A DNA stretch of 64,000 nt. It comes from Zoogloea sp. GTDB lineage: Bacteria; Pseudomonadota; Gammaproteobacteria; Burkholderiales; Rhodocyclaceae. The DNA lies in assembly GCF_030157465.1 (NCBI RefSeq), contig NZ_JAOAUU010000079.1, positions 62,001 to 126,000 on the forward strand, given 5' to 3'. A program made the position numbers and the translations under genes. Each line of letters opens with the position of its first letter. The first letter of the stretch is position 1. The notes beneath the pieces are model-generated. The model saw nothing but the letters and a program-made list of their open reading frames with translations, was not told where the DNA came from and did no database searches. Shown here in pieces: positions 25,091 through 36,100 of the stretch.

Positions 25091-27364
25091 TCAGGGCACG
25101 ATCCGCACGCTGGCCGGCGCAGGTAGCGGCAGCGGCTGCAGGTGCCCGCCGATCCGGGCCTGGGCCGAGAGCACGCCGAAACGCGTGGCCCCTGCTGCGC
25201 CGGCGCGAACCCGGAAGCGCGTGGCGATCTCGCCGGAAGCCTCCGCCGGCAATTGCAGCGCGAGGGCGTCGCCCCCCTCGCCCGGCTGATCAACGGGTTC
25301 GACGACCGTGGTGTCGTAGGCCAGCAGCAAAGGCCCGCCCTCCCCGACCGAACCCGCCACGGTGATCGTCACGGCAAAGGTTTCACCTGGTTTGACCTGG
25401 GCAGGAACATCGAAGCTCAGTTCCGGCACGCCCTCGTCGGCCACCGCGGAGGCCACTGCGGCCTGGGCAGGCGCCGGCAGGCTTGCGGCCGGTGCCGCGC
25501 CGCCGCTCACCCGACCGCCGCCCGGCACGGCCGTTGCCGGGCCGAGCACGAGGGGCGCGGCGCCCACCGATGCCTCGGTGCCCGCCGACTGGGTGGCGCT
25601 GGCCAGCGCCGGCTGAATCACGTTACGCACGACGCGCGGGGTGATCAGCAGCACGATCTCGGTCTTGTTGTCCACGTCACGCTGACTGCTGAACAGGCGC
25701 CCTATCCCCGGCAGCTCGCCGAGGCCCGGCAGGCGATTGGCCGAGTGGCGCTCCTCGTCGCTGATCAGCCCGGCGAGCACCTGGGTTTCGCCATCCTTGA
25801 GGCGCAGCGAGGTCGCGGCGCTGCGGGTGCCAACCTGATAGGCCAGGGAGCTGGACGGCCCGAGCACCTCCTTGACGATGCTGCTGACTTCGAGATTGAT
25901 CCGGATGGCCACCTCGTCGTCCAGGTGCACCGAGGGCTCGACTTCCAGCTTGAGGCCCACGTCCAGGTAATTGACCGAGGCCGACACCCCCACGTTGGCC
26001 GTCGAGGTGGTGGTGAACACCGGCAGCTTCTCGCCGATGTGGATGCGCGCCTTGTCCCGGTTCTTCACCCGGATGCGGGGGTTGGCGAGAATGTTCGAGT
26101 TGCCGTCCTGATCCTTGAGGTTGAGCAACATGCCCGGGTTGGCGACAAAGGGCACCATCGCGCCGGTATTGCGCAGGTTGATGTTGCCCGGCAGCAGTTG
26201 CCCGCCGAGGTTCTGGGTGATGGTGGTGCCGGTGGGGGTGGTCACCGCGCTGGTCGTGCCGGGCTGCAGCAGGCCGTAGCCGATCTGCTCGGGAAAGCGC
26301 AGGCCGAGTTCGAGCAGCGTGTTGCGGCTGATCTCCATCACCTCCACTTCCAGCATCACCTCGGGCTCGGCCAGATCGAGGCTGGCGATCAGCCTTTCGG
26401 CAAGGCGTACCGCGTCGGCCGTATCCTTCATCACCAGCAGGTTGAGCTTTTCCTCGACGAACACATCCCGGGTTTTCACCATCTGCTTGATCATCGCCAT
26501 GGCCTGCCTGGGGTCGGCGTTGGCCAGGTAAAAACTGCGGGTGACCAGATCCTGGTAGTCCTTCTGCTTGGCGGGCGTGTTGGGATAAATCAGGATGGAG
26601 TTTTCGTTGAGGAGCTTGCGGTCGAGCTGCTGGGTGAGCAGCAAGAGCTTGAGCACGTCGTCGATGCTGCTTTTGCGGATGAAGATCGACACCTTGAGAT
26701 CCGGGCGAACGTCCTTGTCCATCACAAAATTGAGCCCCGACTCCCGGGCCAGCACTTCCAGCACGCTGCGCAGCGGCGCGTCGCGAAACTCCAGCGACAC
26801 CGGCCTGGCGAGGGGCCCCTTGAGCGCGGCCGGCGCCGGGTCGCGCGCGGCGGCCCGCTCGTCCAGCCGCCGCATCACGGCGCGGGCAAGCGCATGGCCA
26901 GGCTCGCTGGCCAGCACGCTGCGGGCGGCCGCCTCGGCGCCAACAAAATCGCCCTTCGTCACAAGCCTGTCGGCCTCCTGGGCGGCGAGATTGCGCCGCT
27001 TCTGCGCGGCCACGATTTCCAGCCCGGCGATTACCCTCGGGTGGCGCGGGTCGTACTGGCGGGCCAGCGCCAGGGCCGCTTCGGCCTCCTCGAAGCGGCC
27101 TCCCGAGCGGGCCTGCTCCGCCACGGCCAGCTGGCGCACCGTGAGCATGTCGCGCTGGCGCAGGTAGTAAGTGCGCAGCTCCAGGTTGCGGGGGTCGGCG
27201 GCCACTTTGTCCTGCAGCCCGCGCAGGGCCGCCTCGGGGCTGCCGCTGGCGAAGGCATTGCGACTTTCCTCCAGGGCCCGGCTGCCCGCGCAGGCGGAAA
27301 GCAGCCCGATCAAGGCCAGGGCGGCCAGCAGCCGGATGCATCGCGGAAGAATCGTGGGGTTCAT
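25091..27364 (-). CDS. gspD: Secretin lipoprotein, GspD-like, with cohesin-like C-terminal domain
   Basis: This outer-membrane channel protein has a lipoprotein signal (LIGLLSAC, lipidated Cys25), a TPR-like helical region (residues 30-170), secretin N-domains with GLNFVMDKDVRP and YPNTPAKQKDYQDLV, and the secretin core around residues 320-580 ending in the typical RLPGLGELPGIGRLF and EIVLLITPRVV. Beyond the core an alanine/proline-rich linker leads to a roughly 110-residue cohesin-like beta domain (VPAQVKPGETFAVTITV). The 757 residues exceed canonical GspD by this tail. The N-terminal helical repeats replace the usual N0 layout, a MshL/PilQ-like trait. The start overlaps the preceding gene in ATGA. 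Confidence 0.9.
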   Translation of the reverse strand: MNPTILPRCIRLLAALALIGLLSACAGSRALEESRNAFASGSPEAALRGLQDKVAADPRNLELRTYYLRQRDMLTVRQLAVAEQARSGGRFEEAEAALALARQYDPRHPRVIAGLEIVAAQKRRNLAAQEADRLVTKGDFVGAEAAARSVLASEPGHALARAVMRRLDERAAARDPAPAALKGPLARPVSLEFRDAPLRSVLEVLARESGLNFVMDKDVRPDLKVSIFIRKSSIDDVLKLLLLTQQLDRKLLNENSILIYPNTPAKQKDYQDLVTRSFYLANADPRQAMAMIKQMVKTRDVFVEEKLNLLVMKDTADAVRLAERLIASLDLAEPEVMLEVEVMEISRNTLLELGLRFPEQIGYGLLQPGTTSAVTTPTGTTITQNLGGQLLPGNINLRNTGAMVPFVANPGMLLNLKDQDGNSNILANPRIRVKNRDKARIHIGEKLPVFTTTSTANVGVSASVNYLDVGLKLEVEPSVHLDDEVAIRINLEVSSIVKEVLGPSSSLAYQVGTRSAATSLRLKDGETQVLAGLISDEERHSANRLPGLGELPGIGRLFSSQRDVDNKTEIVLLITPRVVRNVIQPALASATQSAGTEASVGAAPLVLGPATAVPGGGRVSGGAAPAASLPAPAQAAVASAVADEGVPELSFDVPAQVKPGETFAVTITVAGSVGEGGPLLLAYDTTVVEPVDQPGEGGDALALQLPAEASGEIATRFRVRAGAAGATRFGVLSAQARIGGHLQPLPLPAPASVRIVP

Positions 27365-27846
27365 GGCAGCGCCCCGGTCAGGAGGCTTTGGGAGGCATTG
27401 AGGGGCAGGTAAATGAAGTCGACGCGGGCACGGCTGACCGCGCTCACCCGGTAGCGGCCATCCAGCACGTCGCCGGCCCGAACCAACCGGATTTCGTCCT
27501 GCCGGGCCAGAAAAACCGCCGGCGGACCACCGTCGTCCAGCATTCCGCTGTAACGGAAAGGCAGCGGCGGCGCGGTGGGCACCGCTGGCGGCTCGGGCGG
27601 TGGAGGCGGCACAAAGCTGCGCGGCGAAAAGAGATCGGGTCGATCCCCGCCGCGAGGTGGCGCCGCGGATTCACGGGCCAGCAGGGTCAGGCCGTCGAGA
27701 TTGGGCGGCGCGGCCACGTCACGGCGCACGGCCTTGCGTGCGGCGCGCTGCGGCGCCGGCGCCCCTTCGTCGTCGAGGCCCGCCGCCCACCACGCGGCGG
27801 CGAGCGTCGCCACGAGGGCGCCGGCCAGCAGCGGTGAGCGCTTCAC
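27361..27846 (-). CDS. Proline-rich inner-membrane protein, GspC/PilP-like
   Basis: The 161-residue product starts with one membrane helix (LLAGALVATLAAAWWAAGL), then a proline-rich linker (FVPPPPPEPPAVP), then a small periplasmic domain (PLPFRYSGMLDDGG, RLVRAGDVLDGRYRVSAV, DFIYLPLN) with the beta-strand pattern of the GspC homology region or PilP. Such proteins connect the inner-membrane platform with the secretin, here encoded by the next gene. The start is GTG within a GTGA overlap. Sequence similarity to named families is weak, and the call relies on topology and position. Confidence 0.7.
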   Translation of the reverse strand: MKRSPLLAGALVATLAAAWWAAGLDDEGAPAPQRAARKAVRRDVAAPPNLDGLTLLARESAAPPRGGDRPDLFSPRSFVPPPPPEPPAVPTAPPLPFRYSGMLDDGGPPAVFLARQDEIRLVRAGDVLDGRYRVSAVSRARVDFIYLPLNASQSLLTGALP

Positions 27847-28394
27847 GCCGGGCGCCTCAGGAAGATCACGAAACGCACCCGCGCCTCGATGTCCGGCTTG
27901 CCGATGTCGGCCCGCCGAAAAGCCAGATCGTCGAGCGCCAGCTCCGGCATGCCGGCCCGCACGTCGTCCAGCCATTGCCGGATCGCCGGGTAGCTTGCGC
28001 GCACCGGCAGTTCAAGGCTGACCTGTTCAAGGGGCGTTCCGGCAACGGCCTGCACACGGTAATCGGCCTTGTCGGTCGGCACGCCGCGGGCCAGGGCGTG
28101 GCCGTGGAGACGCACCAGCAGCTCGGGAAGGCGCTCAGCCAGGGGCAGGCCGGCGTAAAAGGCGGCCAGCCGCTCGCGCTCCGACACCTCCGGCACGCGC
28201 CTGTGCTGACGCTGGGTTTTGGCGAGGCTGCGGGCCTCTCGGCGCAGCTGGTCCGCTTCGTCGGCCAGCGCCCGGTTGCCCGTCAGGTCGAAAGAAACCG
28301 CGAAGACGCACAGGCCGATGCCGAGCACCCCGGCCCAGCCGGCGGCATTGAGGGCGCGCAGGCCGGATTCGCGTAGTTCGGCCAGCATCGTCAC
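27843..28394 (-). CDS. PilO/GspM-like inner-membrane protein
   Basis: The 183-residue product has one membrane helix near residues 18-38, a charged coiled coil (ADEADQLRREARSLAKTQRQ) and a C-terminal domain with LLVRLHGHALARGV and SLELPVRASYPAIRQWLDDV, the layout and characteristic motif of PilO in type IV pili. In the assembled machine it should pair with the PilN-like protein encoded just upstream, forming the inner-membrane alignment complex. Its start overlaps that gene in ATGA. Confidence 0.75.
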   Translation of the reverse strand: MTMLAELRESGLRALNAAGWAGVLGIGLCVFAVSFDLTGNRALADEADQLRREARSLAKTQRQHRRVPEVSERERLAAFYAGLPLAERLPELLVRLHGHALARGVPTDKADYRVQAVAGTPLEQVSLELPVRASYPAIRQWLDDVRAGMPELALDDLAFRRADIGKPDIEARVRFVIFLRRPA

Positions 28395-28942
28395 CGGATC
28401 GCCTCCCAGCGGGCCTGGGCCGTGAAGCGGACCCCCTGCTGCGGGCCGTCCTGGCGGAATTCGTAGCCCGACAGGCGGGCCTCCCGCAGCATGCCGCCAG
28501 TCTCCAGGCGCTGCACGAAGGCGAAAGCCTCCGCCAGGTTGCGGGCTTCGCCGGCGAGCTTGAGCAGGCCCTTGGTGGCGTCCTGATCCACCTCCAGCAA
28601 GGCCACGCCCGGATCGTCGGCGGCCTGCTCGAGCAGCGACAGCAGCGCCAGCCCGTCGCGATTCAAGGCGTGGGCCACGGCCAGCGCGGGCTTGAGTTCT
28701 GCGTCAGTGAGCGGCACGCCCGGCCGGGCCTGAAGCGCCGCGCCGGCGTCCCCGTTGCGGCGCACCCGCGCCAGGGCATGGGTCTCCTCGGCGACGCGGG
28801 TTTCGAGCACATCGTATTCGTGCACCACGCCCGCCGAGGCGACGAGTCCGAACGCCAGCAGCAGCCAGCCCAGCGCACTCGGGCGGCGCAGACTGCCGGA
28901 AAAATCCAGGTTCGGGCGCGGCGGCGCACGGCGGGGCGTCAC
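28391..28942 (-). CDS. PilN-like inner-membrane protein
   Basis: The 183-residue product begins with a basic, proline-containing cytoplasmic tail ending NLDFSGSLRRPS, one membrane helix (ALGWLLLAFGLVASAGVV), a coiled-coil stretch and a small periplasmic domain. This matches PilN or the C-terminal half of GspL. The start is a GTG inside a GTGA overlap with the previous gene. The split of a GspL-like cytoplasmic part (28939-29649) and this membrane part into separate genes is the type IV pilus arrangement (PilM/PilN) and not the classical type II one. Confidence 0.75.
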   Translation of the reverse strand: MTPRRAPPRPNLDFSGSLRRPSALGWLLLAFGLVASAGVVHEYDVLETRVAEETHALARVRRNGDAGAALQARPGVPLTDAELKPALAVAHALNRDGLALLSLLEQAADDPGVALLEVDQDATKGLLKLAGEARNLAEAFAFVQRLETGGMLREARLSGYEFRQDGPQQGVRFTAQARWEAIR

Positions 28943-29649
28943 GGTGCGTCCTTCAGGCCGGCGCAGGTCCAGCCGGCCGGCAGCAGGTCGACGGATGGCG
29001 TGGCCCCGGCCAGGTGGAGCGTTCCGCCAGCGAACAGGTCTTCCACCGGAAGCGCCGGCAGCAGCGCCGACAGGCAGCGGGCCGCAGCACCTGCGTCGGC
29101 CGAATCGACCGGCTGGCTGCGGACGGCCCGCCACTGCCCGGCGCCCCACAGGCCCAGCGTGACCCGCCCGGCCTCGAGGCGCGCGAATGCGCCGTCCCCC
29201 CGAAAACCGGCGCAGTGGCGCCGATAATCGGCAACGAAGGCCGGCTCGATGGTGGCGATGCGCAGGCTCCGGGCGCGGGCCCAGGCCTTGAGTGCCAGCG
29301 GCAGGCCGGCGGGCAAGGCGGCGGCCAGGCTCGTCCGGCCAAACGCGTCCCGGTCGGCCAGGCTTGTCCAGGGGCCGTCGCCAAACACGCTCTGGAAGCG
29401 GTGATCGACGAAGGCCTGGCGCTCGGCCGCCTTGAGCCCCGCCGGCCAGTTAAGGCGCAGGTAACGGGCGTGCCGGTCGGCAACGGTGACATGCAATCCG
29501 GCCAAGCGCGGCAGGCCCGGCAGGCTGGCCAGGCTCGCGGCCCAGTCCGCCGCCAAGGGCATCTCCAGCGCTGCCTGCCGCCGGCGCACCAGGCGCAGGG
29601 CCTCCGGACCGATACGGAGCTGGATGCTTTCAGGCCACAAAAGTGACAC
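28939..29649 (-). CDS. GspL/PilM-like cytoplasmic component
   Basis: The 236-residue product has no membrane helix. It starts [18 protein letters not shown] and contains alternating strands and helices compatible with the actin-like fold of PilM or the GspL cytoplasmic domain, but no clear PilM nucleotide motif is visible. Position between the ATPase gene and the PilN-like gene supports a role linking GspE to the membrane platform. It overlaps gspE by 20 bases. I am confident that it is a real gene of the cluster, less so of the fold. Confidence 0.65.
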   Translation of the reverse strand: MSLLWPESIQLRIGPEALRLVRRRQAALEMPLAADWAASLASLPGLPRLAGLHVTVADRHARYLRLNWPAGLKAAERQAFVDHRFQSVFGDGPWTSLADRDAFGRTSLAAALPAGLPLALKAWARARSLRIATIEPAFVADYRRHCAGFRGDGAFARLEAGRVTLGLWGAGQWRAVRSQPVDSADAGAAARCLSALLPALPVEDLFAGGTLHLAGATPSVDLLPAGWTCAGLKDAP

Positions 29650-31297
29650 GGTTCAACTCCTGCAAGGTGGTGAGGCCGTCGCGAACCAGCTTGAGCCCGG
29701 CCTCGCGAAGATTGACGAAGCCCCGCCGACGGGCGGCGTCCTTCAATTGGCGCAAGGGCACCCGGGCGATGATGAGATCGCGCAGCTCGTCGTTCAGCAG
29801 CAGCACCTCGGCGATGGCCTTGCGCCCCCGGTAGCCGGTGCCGCGGCAATGGCCGCAGCCTGCCCCGGCCCGAAAGCCGTAGCCGGCCGTGGCATCCGGC
29901 CCGCCGAGGCCCGATTCATCCAGCAGGGCCGTTTCGGGCGTGATGTCGCCGACACAGGCCGGGCAGTTCACGCGGATCAGGCGCTGGGCCACCACGCCGT
30001 TGAGGGCGGCCACCAGGTTGTAGGGATCGATCCCCATGTGCATGAAGCGGCCGATCACGTCGAAGACGTTGTTGGCGTGCACCGTGGTGAACACCAGATG
30101 GCCGGTGAGGGCCGCCTGGATGGCGATTTCGGCGGTTTCCGGGTCGCGGATTTCGCCGACCATGATCTTGTCCGGGTCGTGGCGCAGGATGGAGCGCAGG
30201 CCACGGGCAAAGCCGAGGCCCTTTTTTTCGTTGACCGGAATCTGCAGCACGCCGGCCAGCTGGTACTCCACCGGGTCTTCGATGGTGACGATCTTGTCGT
30301 GGCCCGTGTGGGTTTCGGAGAGCACCGCGTACAGGCTGGTGGTCTTGCCCGAGCCGGTCGGGCCGGTGACCAGCAACATGCCGTAGGGCTCGGCGGCCAT
30401 GCGCCGCAACTGCGCGCGCGTCAGGGCGTCGAAACCCAGGGTCTCCAGGGACAGGCCGGCCATTTCGCGGGTCAGGTGCTCCTTGTCGAGGATCCGCAGC
30501 ACGGCATCCTCGCCGTGAATGCTGGGCATGATGGAGACCCGGAAATCGATCGGTCGGCCGCCTGCCTGAACCTTGAAGCGCCCGTCCTGGGGCACCCGGC
30601 GCTCGGCGATGTCGAGCTCGGCCAGCACCTTGAGGCGCGAGATCGCCTGCTCGGCCATCTCGGCGCCCTGCACCCCGCCGGCCCGCGCCAGCACCCCGTC
30701 CACCCGGTACTTGATGACCAGCCCGCCCGGCACGCATTCCAGGTGGATGTCGCTGGCGCCCTGCTGGATGGCTTCATAGAGGGTCGAGTTCACCAGCTTG
30801 ACCACCGGGCTGGCGTCGCCGGCAATGCGCCGGAGCGAGAGATCCTCCCCGTCGGCGGCGTGGGTTGCGCCATCGCGGGCGGTGAGCACCTCGGACACCA
30901 CCCGGCGGGATTCCTCGTGGCGGGCCAGACAGGCCGCCAGGTCGTCCCGGCCGGCGAGCCGCAACGCCAGGGCTTCGCCAAGCGTGCCGCCCAGGCCGTC
31001 GAGCAGGTCGGCATCGAAGGGGTCGGCCAGCACGATCATCAGCCGGCCCGTGTCATCGCGACCGGCAAACACCTCCCGTCGCAGGGCCGTGTCGAAGGGA
31101 ATCACCGCGAAATCCGGCGCGAGGGCAAAGAGTTCGGCGTGGGCGATGGGCGCCATGCCCAGGCTGGCGCCGAGCCGGGCCACAAAGCCGGCGGCCGGCA
31201 CCCCGCGGGACAGCACGTCGATGCGCCGGACGCCTTCCAGACGCGCCTCGGCGTCGGCGGCGGCCAGTTCGGCCCGCGTAAAGGCTGCGCGGCTCAC
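29630..31297 (-). CDS. gspE: GspE/PilB-type secretion ATPase
   Basis: This hexameric ATPase powers pseudopilus assembly from the cytoplasmic face. The 555 residues include an N-terminal MshEN-like domain (residues 1-130), [20 protein letters not shown], Walker A GPTGSGKT at 312-319, the Asp and His boxes around [10 protein letters not shown] and [14 protein letters not shown], and the zinc-binding CPAC and [12 protein letters not shown]. The start is GTG overlapping the gspF stop (GTGA). All catalytic motifs are intact, arguing for a functional machine. Confidence 0.93.
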   Translation of the reverse strand: MSRAAFTRAELAAADAEARLEGVRRIDVLSRGVPAAGFVARLGASLGMAPIAHAELFALAPDFAVIPFDTALRREVFAGRDDTGRLMIVLADPFDADLLDGLGGTLGEALALRLAGRDDLAACLARHEESRRVVSEVLTARDGATHAADGEDLSLRRIAGDASPVVKLVNSTLYEAIQQGASDIHLECVPGGLVIKYRVDGVLARAGGVQGAEMAEQAISRLKVLAELDIAERRVPQDGRFKVQAGGRPIDFRVSIMPSIHGEDAVLRILDKEHLTREMAGLSLETLGFDALTRAQLRRMAAEPYGMLLVTGPTGSGKTTSLYAVLSETHTGHDKIVTIEDPVEYQLAGVLQIPVNEKKGLGFARGLRSILRHDPDKIMVGEIRDPETAEIAIQAALTGHLVFTTVHANNVFDVIGRFMHMGIDPYNLVAALNGVVAQRLIRVNCPACVGDITPETALLDESGLGGPDATAGYGFRAGAGCGHCRGTGYRGRKAIAEVLLLNDELRDLIIARVPLRQLKDAARRRGFVNLREAGLKLVRDGLTTLQELNRVTFVA

Positions 31298-32469
31298 TGG
31301 ATGCTCTCCGCCACCTGGAAGATCGGCAGGTACAGCATCACCAGAATCAGCCCTACCGCAACGGCGATCACCAGCATCAGGAGCGGCCCGGCCAGACGGG
31401 TCAGCACGTCGAGCCAGCGGGCGCTCTCGTCCTCGTGGAATTCGGCGGCGCGCTCCAGCATCTCGCCGAGATTGCCGGCCCGCTCCCCCACCGCGAGCAT
31501 GCGCAAGGCGATGGGCGTGGCGATGCCATGGGCCTGAAGCGAGGCGGCAAAGCCCTGCCCCTCGCGCACGGCGGCAATCGTGCGGGCCAGCCCCGGGCGC
31601 AGGGCCGGCGACAACAGGCCGTCCACCATGCCCATCGCCGCAACGGCCGGAATGCCGCCCCGCAGCAGCATGCCCAGGGTGCGGTAAAGACGCGCCAGTT
31701 CGAAGAGACGCAAGCGCTCGCCGATCCGCGGCAGACGCCAGGCCAGGCGCAGGGCGGCGGCCCGGGTTTGCCGCCGGCGCAGAACCAGCACCAGGCCAGC
31801 CAGCGCCGCCAGCAGGCCCAATCCGACCGGGCCGCCGTGGGCCTGCATGAGCTGCCCCCAATCAAGGAGCAGGCGCGACATCCACGGCAGCTCGCCGCCC
31901 ACGCTCTCGAAAACCTGGGCAAAACGCGGTACGACAAAAATGAGCAGAAAGAACATCACGGCCCCGCCCACGAGCAGCAGCAGGGCCGGATAGATGGCCG
32001 CCGCCACCAGCTTGCCGCGGATCGACTCCAGCTGGCGCTGATAGTCGATGTAGCGGGACAAGGCCTGCTCCAGATCGCTGGTGCGTTCGGCCGCGCGCAC
32101 GCTTGCAACATAGAGCGGAGGGAAGACTTGCGGCTGCGCGTCGAGGGCCGTGGACAGGCTGCGCCCTTCGCGCAGCCCCTCGCCCAGCGCCGCCACAACG
32201 GCGTGCACCGCCGGCCGCGCTTCCTTCTCGGCCAGCGCCGCCAGCGCCTCGGCGAGGGGAATGCCGGCCTTGAGCAGGGCCACGAGTTCCTGGTTGAACA
32301 GCATCAGCGGAAAACGGGCCCGCGAAGCGGAACCACGCAGGGGCGTAACCGACATCACGCTCAGGCCCCGGTCGACGATGAGCTGCCGCGCAGCGGGCGC
32401 GTCCGCCGCGTCGACCTCGATCTCATTGACCGACGCAGCGGCCCCGAGCGCCCTGACCCGAAAGCGCAT
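31294..32469 (-). CDS. gspF: GspF-type inner-membrane platform protein
   Basis: The 391-residue product has the GspF/PilC architecture: two cytoplasmic helical-bundle repeats ([19 protein letters not shown] near residue 58, and [20 protein letters not shown] near residue 260) and membrane helices after each (around 165-190, 215-235 and 360-385). It forms the inner-membrane core that GspE rotates. It follows gspG with three bases between them and overlaps gspE. Confidence 0.93.
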   Translation of the reverse strand: MRFRVRALGAAASVNEIEVDAADAPAARQLIVDRGLSVMSVTPLRGSASRARFPLMLFNQELVALLKAGIPLAEALAALAEKEARPAVHAVVAALGEGLREGRSLSTALDAQPQVFPPLYVASVRAAERTSDLEQALSRYIDYQRQLESIRGKLVAAAIYPALLLLVGGAVMFFLLIFVVPRFAQVFESVGGELPWMSRLLLDWGQLMQAHGGPVGLGLLAALAGLVLVLRRRQTRAAALRLAWRLPRIGERLRLFELARLYRTLGMLLRGGIPAVAAMGMVDGLLSPALRPGLARTIAAVREGQGFAASLQAHGIATPIALRMLAVGERAGNLGEMLERAAEFHEDESARWLDVLTRLAGPLLMLVIAVAVGLILVMLYLPIFQVAESIQ

Positions 32470-32472
32470 CGC

Positions 32473-32916
32473 CTACCAGTTGCCGATGTCGGCCGCTTCG
32501 CCCGTGCCACCGGGCTGGCCATCGCGGCCCAGCGAAAACAGGTCGAACTCGCCGTGCTCGCCGGGCTGAACGTACTGGTAGGGCTTGCCCCAGGGGTCTG
32601 CGGGCACGGCTTTTTTCAGGTAGGGGCCGGCCCAGCGGGGCGCATCGGCGGGCTTTTCATTAAGCGCCTTGAGGCCTTCTTCAGAGCCGGGATAGCGCCC
32701 CACGTCGAGACGGTACTGGTCGAGCGCCTTTTCCAGACCGTCGATCTGCGCCCGGGCGGCCTTGATCTCCGACTTGCCGATGTGGGCAAAGAACTTCGGG
32801 CCCACGTAGCCGGCCAGCAGGCCGATGATGGTCATCACGACCAGCAGCTCAAGGAGGGTGAAGCCCCGCGATCTCTGGCGCGAGATCGGGGCGAAAGGGT
32901 AGCAAGGTGGCAGCAT
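32473..32916 (-). CDS. gspG: Major pseudopilin GspG
   Basis: The 147-residue precursor has a leader ending in RSRG, then FTLLELLVVMTIIGLLAG with Glu5, and the GspG-specific YRLDVGRYPGSEEGLKAL, DPWGKPYQYVQPG and FDLFSLGRDGQPGGTGE calcium-binding end. It is the best-conserved pseudopilin in the cluster and heads the operon gspG-F-E. I chose the ATG at 32916; upstream codons in the open frame have no leader character. The 215 bases to the divergent nuclease gene must hold both promoters, but I see no clear sigma-54 element there. Confidence 0.93.
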   Translation of the reverse strand: MLPPCYPFAPISRQRSRGFTLLELLVVMTIIGLLAGYVGPKFFAHIGKSEIKAARAQIDGLEKALDQYRLDVGRYPGSEEGLKALNEKPADAPRWAGPYLKKAVPADPWGKPYQYVQPGEHGEFDLFSLGRDGQPGGTGEAADIGNW

Positions 32917-33131
32917 CGCCGCGCAGACTATCCGCGCCCCGTGACAGGCATGTAACAAGACAAAGACGTTTAGGGTACAGACGGCCGGCGGCCGCGGAGA
33001 GCCCGGGAGTTGATTGCCGGAATATTCAGGCCTCTCCTCCATTCGGAGTAGCAGAACCCATTCCGGGGCCGTGCCCGCCGTAGCATGGCGTCAATAGAGT
33101 TTCGGGCTGACCTTGATTCCGGACACCTCCA

Positions 33132-36100
33132 ATGCCCACTCCCCATCACATCGCGGCGGCCTTGTGCGCCGCCGGCCTCATGTCCGCCAGCGGATTCGCC
33201 TTCGCGGCGGGCGACGTCGTCATCAGCCAGATCTACGGCGGCAACGGCAACGCGTACAAATCGGACTACGTCGAGCTGTTCAACCGCAGCGCTTCGCCGA
33301 TCAACGTGACCGGCTGGTCGGTGCAGTACGCCAGCGCCACCGGCACCGGCCATTTCAGCGCCAACGGCGTCACGGCCCTGTCGGGCACGCTGCAGCCCGG
33401 TCAATACCTGCTGGTCAAGCTGGCCACGGTGACCAACGGCAGCGAGCTGCCGACGCCGGAAGCAAGCGGCACGGCCACCAACCTGGCGGCGGCCAATGGC
33501 AAGGTGGTGCTGGTGGGCAGCAGCACCGGCCTGGCCTGCAACGGCGCCAGCACGCCCTGCTCCCCGGCCCAGAGCGCCCAGATCGTCGACCTTGTAGGTT
33601 ACGGCACGGCCAATTTCGCGGAAGGTGCCGCCGCGCCGGCCGCCAGCAGCGCCACCGCGCTGTTCCGCGCCAATGCGGGCTGTACCGATAGCGACCAGAA
33701 CGCTGCCGACTTCACGAGCGGTGCCCCGAGCCCCCGCAACGGCAGCAGCCCGCTCAACCAGTGCGGCGGTGCGCCCACGCCGGTCAATGCCCCGATCACC
33801 CCCACCTGCCCGCCGCTGCTGCTCCAGCAGGGCGCGGCCGGCAGCGTGCAGCTCACGGCCACCGACGTCGACAGCAGCGTGACCGGCGCCACCCTCGTCG
33901 GCGGCGCAGTGGCCGGGATCAGCCTCGGCCCGGTCAGCCCGGCCAGCGGCGACGGCGGCACCGCCAGCGTGCTGCTCCAGGCCACCGGCGCCATCGCGGC
34001 CGGCACCTACCCGGTCGGCGTTCAATTCACCAATAACGAGGCGCAGAGCGCCAGCTGCACCGTGGACGTGACCGTCGCCGCAGCGCTGGCGACAACGCCG
34101 ATCGGCGCGATCCAGGGCACCGGCGGCGTCAGCCCGCGCGTCGGGGATTCCGTCGCGACCGGCGGTATCGTCACGGCGCTGACCAACAACGGCTTCTTCC
34201 TGCAGGATCCGGCCGGCGACGGCGACCCGGCCACCTCCGACGGCATCTACGTGTTCACCAGCACCGCGCCCACCGTGGTGGTGGGCCAGCGCATCAGCCT
34301 CAAGGGCACCGTCGCCGAGTTCAACGGCCAGACCCAGCTCACCGGCGCCAGCAGCATCAGCGTGCTTGCAAGCGGCGAAGCCTTGCCCCTGCCGGTGGAC
34401 GTGGCCCTGCCGGAATCCGTGAATGGCGAGCTGGAGCGCTACGAGGGCATGGTGGTGCGCATCGTCAGCCCGATGACCGTCGCCCAAAACTACTTCCTGG
34501 GCCGCTACGGCCAGCTCACCCTGTCGGCCAACGGCCGCATCGAGAAGGCCACCAACCGCTTCCCGGCCGGCTCGCCGGAAGCCATCGCGCTGGCCGACGA
34601 GAACCAGCGCCGCCTGCTGGTGCTGGATGACCGCTCGTCCCGCCAGAATCCCAGCCCCGTTCCCTACCTTGGCGCCGGCAACACGGTGCGTGGCGGCGAT
34701 ACCGTCAATGGCAGCCTCGTCGGCGTGCTCGAGCACGGGGCGATCAACGCGGGCAGCCCGGCGGCCATCGACTACCGCCTGCACCCCATCGAGCCGGTGA
34801 GCTTCACGCGCAGCAACCCGCGCACCACCAGCCCGGCGGACGTGGGCGGCAACGTCAAGGTGGCCAGCTTCAATGTGCTGAACTATTTCAACGGTGACGG
34901 CGCAGGGGGCGGCTTTCCGACCTCCCGCGGCGCCACCGACGCGACCGAATTCCAGCGCCAGCGCGACAAGATCATCAACGCCATCAAGGCCCTCAACGCC
35001 GACGTGGTCGGCCTGATGGAAATCGAGAACGACGGCTACGGCAACCGCAGCGCCATCCAGGATCTGGTGAACGGCCTGAATGCCGCGCTGGGTGCCGGCA
35101 CCTACGCCGTCGTACCCGACCCGGCCGCCGGCACCGGCAGCGACGAGATCAAGGTCGCGCTGATCTATAAGCCGTCCCGTGTCAGCCGCGTCGGCGCCTC
35201 GGTGTCCGATCCGGACGCCATCAACAGCCGCCCGCCGCTGGCCCAGACCTTCGCGGCCCTCAACGGCGAAAAGTTCTCGGTGATCGTCAACCACTTCAAA
35301 TCCAAGGGCTGCGCGGACGCCACCGGCGCCGACCAGGACCAGAACGACGGCCAGGGCTGCTACAACGCGCGCCGCCTCCAGCAGGCAGGCCGCCTTGCCG
35401 GCTTCATCGAGCAGATCAAGGGCAGCGCCGGCGACGACGACGTGGTGGTCATTGGCGATCTGAACGCCTACGGCAAGGAAGATCCGATCAACGCGCTGAC
35501 CGGCGCCGGCCTGATCAACCAGCTGGCCGAGCGTGAAGCCAACCCCTATTCCTACGTTTTCGACGGGGAAACCGGCTACCTTGACCACGCCCTCACCAGC
35601 GCGAGCCTGCACGCCCAGGTCGCGGGGGTCGGGCACTGGCACATCAACGCCGACGAGCCATCCTTCCTGGACTACAACCTGGAGTTCAAGCCGCAAGACC
35701 TCTACACCCCGGCGCCCTGGCGCTCCTCGGACCACGACCCCGTGATCGTCGGCCTGCAGCTGGTGAAGAAGCTGGACGGCAGCGCCGGCCGTGACACCCT
35801 GGTCGGCACCGCCGGCGATGACGTGATCAACGGCGGCGCCGGGGCGGACACCCTGACCGGTGGCGCCGGTGCCGACACCTTCGTCTATGGCAGCCTGCGC
35901 GAAGCAGGCGACACCATCACCGACTTCACCCCCGGCACCGATCGCATCGACCTGCGGGCCCTCTTCGCCAGCATCGGCTACTCCGGCAGCAACCCGGTTG
36001 CGGACGGCTACCTGAAGCTGGTTTCAAGCACCGCCGGCACCAGCGTGCAGATCGATGCCGACGGCAGCGCCGGCGCCGGCCTCGCCCGCCCCCTCGTCCT

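Noticed and set aside
32970-35735. 921-codon minus-strand frame opposite the nuclease
   Set aside because: Composition is typical of antisense translation of an Asp/Gly/Thr-rich gene, and the nuclease domains on the plus strand are unambiguous.
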